Source of the DNA: Candidatus Pacearchaeota archaeon
Lineage (GTDB): Archaea > Nanoarchaeota > Nanoarchaeia > Pacearchaeales > GW2011-AR1
Direction: 5' to 3'
DNA: 12,595 nt
NCBI GenBank assembly: GCA_002686195.1
Contig: NZAS01000215.1
Coordinates: forward strand, 1 to 12,595
Positions within the stretch are counted from its first letter, which is position 1. Every line of letters begins with the position of its first letter. Positions 7,402 through 12,595 of the stretch are shown piece after piece. The notes under the pieces are model-generated. The model did not search any database. It had not been told where the DNA came from and saw nothing but the letters and a program-made list of their open reading frames with translations. Position numbers and translations under genes: made by a program.

Positions 7402-8964
7402 TTACGGAAAAGTGGAGTAATCTTCTTCGAACTTTACATCAACTCGTTTACCATTCTGCTCATACTGAACAATTTGTTGCGTCCCATCGTGCCCACCAAA
7501 GGTAATCTTCAAATCCATTTGTTTACCTCCAAAACCCCCCTCCTGCTCAGAACCTGCTTGACTTATCGTCATTGTATCCCCTGAACCCGAAACTGTGTAG
7601 TCTGTACCTTCGAACCCTAAACTCGACGCTAGTGAATATTTCGATCTCTTACCTTTTACTATTTCATCCATAAGTTGGTTTCGTTGAACATCCATAGCTT
7701 TTTTATTAGTTCTTACGTCTGCTCCACCAGCACCTCTAACAAAAGCTAGCATGGGGTCTTTCTCTATTGCTGATGTAATTTGGCTTTGCCTTATATAATT
7801 TCTAACTTTTTCGGACATTTGCGCCCCAACAACAGTAGTCTCTACTATCTGACGTTGGAAGGCTTTTAGAGGTTCTACAGACTCATCAGTAGTATCAGCA
7901 GTTTTCTGTATCGCAGCAGATAAGATTACCCCACTCTCAGTTACCTTATCTGAAAATTTTCTAGTTGATGACGCTATAAAAAGAGGGACAGAATATCCCG
8001 CTAATCCTTGTTGCCCTGCTACGTCCATCCCACCTCTTCCGCCTTTTTCGCTATCTTTGTCAAACATCTTATCAAACAGCCAGTTTCCTGCTGTAGCCCC
8101 CAACGCACCTCCAGCCATAGTTCCTAGAGGGCCTAGAGCACTCCCTAAGATTGCGCCTCCAGTAGCCATAGCACCCGATGTTACACCTCTACCTATAGAC
8201 ATTCCTTTTGACATACCTTTATTTCGTCCACCAGCATAACCTGTAATACCACCTATTATACCACCTGCGGCACCTCCCGCAACTCTTCCAACGGTTCCAA
8301 GTGCATTACCCCGTGACAAAGCAAGCCTTGAAAGCGTTCCACCGCCGCTCGTCGCCGCTCCCCTAGCTACGGTGGTAGTTCCTTGTGTTGCTACTGCTGC
8401 TGCGCCACGACCCGGAAGGAGACTGGATGCTTTTGATATAATACCTCTTGTTGCACCCCCCGATCTAAGCCCTAGCACACTACCACCCAACCTACCCATT
8501 TTTAACGTTAGGTTTATGGCAACTAGTCCTGCTAAGAATAGCCCTGCCCATTTTGCCCAGTCCCTACTGAAAAATTTACCTACTTTATCTACGCCTCTAA
8601 ATATAGACCCTATGAAATTAACTACCTTAGGCATCATTTTTTCAGCCGCCGCAGCAATCATAGGTATCTTTTTACCTAAATCTGCTAGGGCTTTAAATGC
8701 AATGGGGGCTAAGGGAGCCAGTATGGTATCAATAAGTGCTCCAACTATAGCGAAGATGTTTCCTAGATAACCTGTGAAAATCTGGGATTGTTTAAGGAGT
8801 GCGCCTAAACCTAGGTCTATACCAACTAATTTCTTCAGGCTTTGCCCTAGAGTTTTGCCTGTTTTGTCTCCTCCTATACCGCCACTACCATTACCGGTTT
8901 TGGAACTACTGGGATCGCCATATTCAACCACCATTCTTTCAACGTCTTTTGCCCCGCTAACCAA
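7402..8964 (-). CDS. Tape measure protein (520 aa), TTG start
   Basis: Tape measure proteins fill the tail tube, set its length and help pass DNA through the host membrane. This one lies just after the frameshifted chaperone pair, its usual place. Residues 51-97 are hydrophobic and helical (core FTGYLGNIFAIVGALIDTIL), followed by a second hydrophobic stretch at 139-152. A long glycine-rich zone at about 222-296 holds many small-x-x-x-small spacings and could insert into membranes. The C-terminal part, about 330-520, is hydrophilic, with a beta-rich end. The TTG start is supported by AAGGAG seven bases upstream and by its 8-base overlap with the end of the T frame; the next ATG (residue 11) has no such site. 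At 520 residues it is short for the family. The common rule of about 1.5 angstrom per residue would give a tail of roughly 80 nm. Confidence 0.85.
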   Translation of the reverse strand: MVSGAKDVERMVVEYGDPSSSKTGNGSGGIGGDKTGKTLGQSLKKLVGIDLGLGALLKQSQIFTGYLGNIFAIVGALIDTILAPLAPIAFKALADLGKKIPMIAAAAEKMMPKVVNFIGSIFRGVDKVGKFFSRDWAKWAGLFLAGLVAINLTLKMGRLGGSVLGLRSGGATRGIISKASSLLPGRGAAAVATQGTTTVARGAATSGGGTLSRLALSRGNALGTVGRVAGGAAGGIIGGITGYAGGRNKGMSKGMSIGRGVTSGAMATGGAILGSALGPLGTMAGGALGATAGNWLFDKMFDKDSEKGGRGGMDVAGQQGLAGYSVPLFIASSTRKFSDKVTESGVILSAAIQKTADTTDESVEPLKAFQRQIVETTVVGAQMSEKVRNYIRQSQITSAIEKDPMLAFVRGAGGADVRTNKKAMDVQRNQLMDEIVKGKRSKYSLASSLGFEGTDYTVSGSGDTMTISQAGSEQEGGFGGKQMDLKITFGGHDGTQQIVQYEQNGKRVDVKFEEDYSTFP

Positions 8965-9534
8965 ATCCTCGCTCCTTCGTAGCTATAGCTCCGTATAATT
9001 CCATCATCATATCAATCTCCTTAGGATGTAATTCATCTATTTCTGACCAGCTAAAACCTAATTTCATTAGATTATACTTTACCATATAGTGAGCAAACAC
9101 CAAATTTTCTGTAGGGGTCACCATATCGCCCCCTCTCAGATAGAGGGCTATTCTTTTTTTAGTTCATCATCCTCTTCATTTGCATCTTCAAAAGCTTTTG
9201 GAACTAGCGTTTCTAAGGCTCTACCAAGCTTCTCATTAATACTTATAAGGAATGTATCGGTTGTTTTACCCCATGGCGCATCAACAAGAATAGCTTTTAA
9301 ACATTCTTTCACATAACTATCGGCATCGAATGACATACCCGCTGAATCCGATCCAAATTTCATTGCTTGGGCTACAAGCTGATTCTTTCTACTCCAAGAT
9401 AAGGGTTTGATTTTAACTTCGAATGTGGTGTCATCTACAGCTATCTTCTTTGTTTCAACTGCATTTGTCACCATATACTGATTTACATCAAACTCTTTTT
9501 TCACTTGGCTAGTCTTTGCTTTCGCTGTTGTCAT
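8957..9534 (-). CDS. Tail assembly chaperone G-T fusion made by -1 frameshift (192 aa)
   Basis: If ribosomes slip back one base at the A run (9154-9160), the first 127 residues of the chaperone join 65 more residues read in the -1 frame to a TAG at 8957-8959. I read this extension codon by codon: it starts RIALYLRGGDMV, includes KLGFSWSEIDELHPKEID, and ends ATKERGFG. The -1 frame is closed by a TGA at 9164-9166, so the two frames overlap only across about 16 bases containing the slip site. This is the arrangement of lambda gpG/gpGT and equivalents in most long-tailed phages. The T-like part contacts tube subunits while the G-like part coats the tape measure. T-like domains are often small and helical with a short LG-x-[ST]-x-x-E-[IV] segment, as seen here. 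It could instead start separately at the ATG at 9124, which has AGAGGGGG just upstream. Confidence 0.85.
8972..8977 (-). promoter_or_regulatory. Ribosome binding site fixing the TTG start of the tape measure gene
   Basis: AAGGAG lies inside the end of the T reading frame, seven bases before the TTG at 8964. It decides the start, since no in-frame ATG or GTG lies at a suitable distance. The TTG overlaps the T stop region by eight bases, so ribosomes finishing the G-T fusion could reinitiate here. Confidence 0.7.
9131..9160 (-). promoter_or_regulatory. Programmed -1 ribosomal frameshift signal (A7 slippery run plus hairpin)
   Basis: On the minus strand, the zero-frame codons CTA-AAA-AAA-GAA contain the heptamer A AAA AAA (9160 to 9154), a canonical X XXY YYZ slip site. 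A six-base spacer (GAATAG, containing the zero-frame stop) follows. Then comes a perfect six-base-pair hairpin, CCCTCT at 9147-9142 and AGAGGG at 9136-9131, with the five-base loop ATCTG. Spacing and order match known frameshift signals in phage tail chaperone genes. All parts are read directly from the sequence; efficiency is unknown. Confidence 0.88.
9148..9534 (-). CDS. Tail assembly chaperone, G-like unshifted product (128 aa)
   Basis: This 128-residue protein lies between the tail tube and tape measure genes. It has a lysine-rich start, a short beta part at about 30-44 (the segment around TTFEVKIKPLSW), then mostly helices and a very acidic end at 113-125 before KKE. The layout, a beta hairpin ending in a P-L-S-W-x-x-x-x-x-L segment followed by helices, is typical of phage tail assembly chaperones. 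These are needed to fold and gather the tape measure and tube but are absent from the finished virion. The start has a full AGGAGG that overlaps the tube stop codon. The zero-frame stop TAG at 9148-9150 follows the slippery run by only three bases; most ribosomes are expected to stop here, giving an excess over the G-T fusion. Confidence 0.87.
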   Translation of the reverse strand: MTTAKAKTSQVKKEFDVNQYMVTNAVETKKIAVDDTTFEVKIKPLSWSRKNQLVAQAMKFGSDSAGMSFDADSYVKECLKAILVDAPWGKTTDTFLISINEKLGRALETLVPKAFEDANEEDDELKKE

Positions 9535-9543
9535 TATTTCCTC

Positions 9544-11295
9544 CTATGGATACAATGGTTGGTTATCTACAATGGTTATCCCCATATTCCTAAATATAAA
9601 GGCTGCTGCTACTTCAAATGGGTTTGATCCGTCTATCGGATGCGGAGCCTCTGTTAGATAAGCTCCTTGATTATTTATTCCGGTGGCTGCGGCTACATCC
9701 ATACCAGCAACAACATCATCCGTTGGGATATCTATCGTGATTTTATGGTCTACACCTGAAATTGCAGTTCCGTCAACACCCGTCATTACAGCACCCTTGT
9801 TAAATGTTAGTTGTATAGCAAAACCTTTCATACCTGAACCAGTACCATCGGCTAGTCCATAATCTCCTTCTAGTAATAACTCTTTGAATAAACTAGCAGT
9901 AGAGCCAGTTAGAGATGCTTCTGAGTCTGGTAAAGCAATAGTAGCAGACATAGTATATTCCCTACGCATTTCTACCAAATCATTAGGGCCTCTTTGCCTA
10001 CTGTCTCCTCGACGTTCAATGTAATACCTAGGTTCAACATTGTTATTGATAGTAATGGAGAAATTCCTTACACGAGCAAAAGTTTGCCCAAAAACTGAAA
10101 CAGTACCTTGCGAGAAGTAATAAGGGTCTTGCGTTGGATATGCTAACGCAGAAGCAGCCCCTGTTCTAGAACCTATATTATCAGATTCAACCTTCAGAAA
10201 ATGGGAAAAGAATGGTAACGCCTCACTGCCTGAGAAGTTAGAATCTAATTTCTGGTTATGAATTCCCCCCATAAACGGGATGGTATCCCATCCCATTACC
10301 AATAGTCCGCCTTCTTCTGCTGAAAGGGTAGCAGCCCCTATCTTACCACCATAAAATCTCCGGTCAAAGTCATTATCTGAGGTTTCCCCACTATCCCTCA
10401 TATGCACATTCATAGAAATACTATCTAACACATTCTCTTCATGGATGGTATGCCTGAAGTAGTTAACCGCTCCAGTAGAACCATTCATAGGAGTTACAGC
10501 AGCAGCGGTAGCGTGATCAAATCGTAAAGGATCACTTATACGTACTTTATGCGATCCAACGGCACTTATAATCCGAACAACTTCCGCAGTAGACGTTGCC
10601 CCCACCTGTACATAATCATGCTGCTCTACATTACTTGATGATCCTGAGTTAAGTTGTAGGAAATAATCTCCTTTTTTATGTGCTCCATCTAGAGCCGTAG
10701 CGGTATCTGTGGTACCAGTCATAATAGTATTTATCCTACCTATGGGAAAACGTAGAGGCCAACCATTCAGCAAGATGAAACTAGGCACAGACCCACTAAA
10801 GGCTTGAGTGCCTTTGTATGCGGCTGTAAAATTCCGTTTCGACGCTGTTCCTAGATAGTATCTAGGCTCAATAGTAGGTGTAAAATCTGGAACTGTTACT
10901 GTGTCATACACTCCGGGTATGTAAGTGATATGCTTGTCATTATCGTTGTCAGTAGCTTCTGTAGCAACTTTTACTGTTTGCCCAGATGCGTGGTAAGCAG
11001 CAAGGGGAGCATCTACGTAATATACATCATTCGATCCTGCTTCTAATACTCCAACCACCCGCCTAATTTCTACTTCCTGTTGTGTAGCCCCGGCACCAAC
11101 AGTTCCTATAGCTACATATTGCCCCGCTGTAAAAGCCGTACTGCTAGTAAAACTTGTAGCCCCGGCATTAACCGCCGCTGCTAGGGTGCCAGAACCGGAA
11201 GATGTCCCGTTGTTGACTCCACTTTCTCGATATCCTCCAAGTGCAGCTTCGGACGCGAAGGTTACTACAGCTTGATCCGAACGATAAATTGCCAT
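9544..11295 (-). CDS. Major tail tube protein (583 aa), probably with duplicated tube domain and inserts
   Basis: It lies between the tail terminator and the assembly chaperone, the place of the tube subunit. The N-terminus (YRSDQAVVTFASEAALGGY) and the stretch around residue 410 (VRNFSITINNNVEPRYY) are typical of tail tube proteins. EPRYY occurs twice, at 143-147 and 421-425, each followed by basic residues and then alternating strands (about 165-175 with FSGSVPSFIL; 447-455 with YTMSATIAL). This suggests two tube folds in one chain, as in phage T5 pb6, where such a subunit forms trimeric rings. Two further segments at about 38-112 and 198-268 resemble each other: a strand, a G-x-[YD]-[VF] type turn, V-x-[IV]-G, then E-V-x-[IR]-I and a His near the end. 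They look like surface-exposed beta inserts. AAGGAG lies seven bases before the ATG. At 583 residues it is much longer than common single-domain tube proteins (about 150-250). Confidence 0.82.
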   Translation of the reverse strand: MAIYRSDQAVVTFASEAALGGYRESGVNNGTSSGSGTLAAAVNAGATSFTSSTAFTAGQYVAIGTVGAGATQQEVEIRRVVGVLEAGSNDVYYVDAPLAAYHASGQTVKVATEATDNDNDKHITYIPGVYDTVTVPDFTPTIEPRYYLGTASKRNFTAAYKGTQAFSGSVPSFILLNGWPLRFPIGRINTIMTGTTDTATALDGAHKKGDYFLQLNSGSSSNVEQHDYVQVGATSTAEVVRIISAVGSHKVRISDPLRFDHATAAAVTPMNGSTGAVNYFRHTIHEENVLDSISMNVHMRDSGETSDNDFDRRFYGGKIGAATLSAEEGGLLVMGWDTIPFMGGIHNQKLDSNFSGSEALPFFSHFLKVESDNIGSRTGAASALAYPTQDPYYFSQGTVSVFGQTFARVRNFSITINNNVEPRYYIERRGDSRQRGPNDLVEMRREYTMSATIALPDSEASLTGSTASLFKELLLEGDYGLADGTGSGMKGFAIQLTFNKGAVMTGVDGTAISGVDHKITIDIPTDDVVAGMDVAAATGINNQGAYLTEAPHPIDGSNPFEVAAAFIFRNMGITIVDNQPLYP

Positions 11296-11324
11296 TTACT
11301 CACTCCTTAAAAATTCCCATGGTT

Positions 11325-11335
11325 ATTATATTATA
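11325..11335 (-). promoter_or_regulatory. Possible promoter in the 57-base gap before the tail tube gene
   Basis: The gap 11296-11352 is the only non-coding stretch of any size among the tail genes. On the minus strand it holds two overlapping TATAAT motifs (11335-11330 and 11330-11325), about 30-40 bases before the ATG. No TTGACA-like -35 lies at 16-18 bases, so this may be an AT-rich late-type or archaeal TATA element instead, or chance. A separate promoter would suit a highly expressed virion protein. Confidence 0.35.
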
Positions 11336-11352
11336 CTCAATTTATCCTAAAT

Positions 11353-11796
11353 CTAAGATGTACTTGCCTGTACTGCGTTGTTTACTAGTTGGATAGAAAC
11401 TGTCCCAACCCAAATATTTGCTTGTTCTTGAGTTAGCTCATTAAATCCTTCGAATTGTATCCTTTGAAAATTCGTCATACTATGCCGTCTAGCATAACAA
11501 ATCCTACGCACCTCTTGTACCATATTATACAACCTTTGACGACTAACCTGAGTACTCAACTCTAACTCTACATTATAAATTCTATTCACGAACTCCCACC
11601 TATTGCCTATCGGCTCTTCTGTGATACTTGGAGTTCCTGCTCTAAATAAAAGAGCATCTTTTACATTCAAATCATAACGTAATGATTGAGCACTTACGTT
11701 TACTTCAATAAAGGTAGGTGCCACAACATTGCCAGTTTCCCATTGTGCGCTTACTTCAGTTTTTAGGAGGGAAACGGGTACTGGTAAATCAGCCAT
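11353..11796 (-). CDS. Tail terminator / tail completion-like protein (147 aa)
   Basis: The gene lies between the head-tail adaptor and the tail tube, where the terminator that caps the tail and joins it to the head is normally coded. The 147-residue product is alpha-beta. It has a beta strand at 27-35 (TFIEVNVSA), strands around 66-82 (WEFVNRIYNVELELST), a basic helix at about 84-105 (SRQRLYNMVQEVRRICYARR), and closing strands at 109-138 ending WVGTVSIQLVNN. This helix-then-strand plan with a final G-x-[VI]-x-[IVL]-x-[LV] strand agrees with terminator proteins of other phages, though identity cannot be settled by eye. AGGAG lies six bases before the ATG and overlaps the stop codon of the adaptor gene. 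The gene ends in TAG just before the gap in front of the tail tube. Confidence 0.68.
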   Translation of the reverse strand: MADLPVPVSLLKTEVSAQWETGNVVAPTFIEVNVSAQSLRYDLNVKDALLFRAGTPSITEEPIGNRWEFVNRIYNVELELSTQVSRQRLYNMVQEVRRICYARRHSMTNFQRIQFEGFNELTQEQANIWVGTVSIQLVNNAVQASTS

Positions 11797-11805
11797 ATAC
11801 TACTC

Positions 11806-12595
11806 CTAAAATAATTCGAAGCCTCTAAGCTCGTCTAGTGCGTTATCTACTTCTACTTGCCACATCTGTAATTTCTGACCCATAGGAACTCTATCACTAC
11901 CACTTACCGTAGTAAAACCAAAGTCGGAGTTACGCAATACATCTGCTGCCGCCATTTTCTTGGTTATTTCATGCACAAAAGCTCCTTCTCTAGAATCTCC
12001 GTGTATAGACCTACCTGATAGATAACTAATTTTTACAGGCATTATAAATTCTCCTGCACCCCATCTCCAAAGAGGGGCAGTATAAGTTTGGAATCTAGCT
12101 GGTAAAATAAAGAATCTGGCGAAGTGAACCATCCCAGTATCCGGAACTAAGAAATAGTCATTACCTCGTCCGGGGTTTTTTGTCTCCCAACTGTTCCCTG
12201 TCCAAATAGCTAAATTCATAATTTTATATGGATCAGCCCGATCTAATTTAAACCCGTTCAGATTAAATTCTTGGAATTCATCTATTACATAATTAATTCT
12301 CCATGATTTCCTACTTCGGTAATCTATGGTAGCTTCTGCCGCTTGGATATAACGCTCAACAACAGCTTTACTAGGAACCGTTGCTGTAGTAAAATCTGTA
12401 CCGTCTAAAACATTTTTCAATTGTAATAAATCATACACATCTGCGGTAGTGCAATAAGTATTAATAGGTCTAATACGAATACTCTTAATTGAAGGGGCTT
12501 GAGTGACTGAGGATGTCGAAGTTACCCTTATCCAATATTTTGTTTCACTGTTTACTGCTATCGTAGCCCAATTAAACAGAGCATCTTCTGTTATA
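11806..12595 (-). CDS. Head-tail adaptor (connector) protein, N-terminus beyond the right edge
   Basis: At least 262 residues are visible. The frame is open all the way to the right edge. The GTG at 12438 has no ribosome binding site, and 52 in-frame codons without a stop precede it, so it is probably internal. The part after that point has the classic adaptor opening: TTADVYDLLQL, then PSKAVVERYIQAAEATIDYRS. This is the helical segment (V-x-x-[YW]-I-x-x-A-E-x-x-I-D) of gp6/gp15-type connectors that bind the portal ring. A beta-rich middle with W residues and a helical end (HEITKKMAAADVLRNSDFG) follow, also usual for the family. The extra N-terminal 52 residues (including TKYWIRVTSTSSVTQ and IKSIRIRPIN) look like the end of a beta-sandwich domain, which suggests a fused or unusually extended adaptor. 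The gene ends ten bases before the terminator gene. Confidence 0.75.
   Translation of the reverse strand, partial: ITEDALFNWATIAVNSETKYWIRVTSTSSVTQAPSIKSIRIRPINTYCTTADVYDLLQLKNVLDGTDFTTATVPSKAVVERYIQAAEATIDYRSRKSWRINYVIDEFQEFNLNGFKLDRADPYKIMNLAIWTGNSWETKNPGRGNDYFLVPDTGMVHFARFFILPARFQTYTAPLWRWGAGEFIMPVKISYLSGRSIHGDSREGAFVHEITKKMAAADVLRNSDFGFTTVSGSDRVPMGQKLQMWQVEVDNALDELRGFELF

Noticed and set aside
8372..8770. Plus-strand open frame of 132 codons
   Set aside because: It lies wholly inside the tape measure gene, has low-complexity Pro/Ala content mirroring its Gly/Ala codons, and no neighbouring genes on that strand.
2551..9534. Peptidoglycan hydrolase domain in hub or tape measure
   Set aside because: I looked for lysozyme, NlpC/P60, M23 and transglycosylase patterns and saw none; this absence is by eye only.
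9544..11295. Tail sheath identity for the 583-residue protein
   Set aside because: Size would allow it, but the SITINNN-EPRYY context, the chaperone next door and the lack of a separate tube gene fit a tube protein better.
12436..12438. GTG as the start of a 210-residue adaptor
   Set aside because: No ribosome binding site is present and the frame stays open for 52 more codons to the window edge, so the gene is treated as partial.
1..12595. CRISPR arrays, tRNA genes, insertion sequences, attachment sites
   Set aside because: Almost all bases are accounted for by minus-strand coding sequence; no regular spaced repeats, cloverleaf or transposase were seen.

Overview
This window is a stretch of the late structural module of a tailed double-stranded DNA virus or provirus (class Caudoviricetes). 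Every supported gene is on the minus strand, so the genes are read from right to left. They are packed almost without gaps, and the order is the standard one for a long-tailed virus: head-tail adaptor, tail terminator, tail tube, tail assembly chaperone pair, tape measure, two distal-tail-like paralogues, a large hub, a tail fibre with a self-cleaving chaperone, and small accessory genes. No tail sheath gene is visible, which points to a siphovirus-like non-contractile tail. The DNA is fairly AT-rich. Most genes have a clear Shine-Dalgarno sequence of the AGGAG type, so the translation machinery is of bacterial or archaeal type. I recognise no peptidoglycan-degrading domain in the tail proteins. 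This leaves an archaeal host possible, but the host cannot be decided from this window.

Right part (about 9.5-12.6 kb): the connector and tube genes. The adaptor gene runs off the right edge; its reading frame stays open past the GTG at 12438, so that codon is probably not the start. The terminator and then a large 583-residue tail tube protein follow. The tube protein carries a twice-repeated EPRYY motif and two inserted beta-type segments. A 57-base gap with overlapping TATAAT motifs precedes the tube gene and is the only possible promoter seen.

Middle part (about 6.3-9.5 kb): the tail assembly chaperone gene ends in a run of seven A followed by a stop codon and a six-base-pair hairpin. 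The -1 frame then stays open for another 65 codons. This is a textbook programmed frameshift of the lambda G/GT kind, and the short T extension is easy to miss. The tape measure gene starts at a TTG that overlaps the end of T. Two tandem paralogues of about 165-185 residues, likely distal tail or baseplate ring proteins, follow.

Left part (1-6.3 kb): a 1253-residue hub-like protein carries three degenerate copies of a small beta domain. After it come a 664-residue fibre with four internal 16-residue repeats and a C-terminal peptidase S74 intramolecular chaperone, and then a 61-residue protein of unknown role. Last is a partial helix-turn-helix gene with two pairs of zinc-binding cysteine motifs, open to the left edge.
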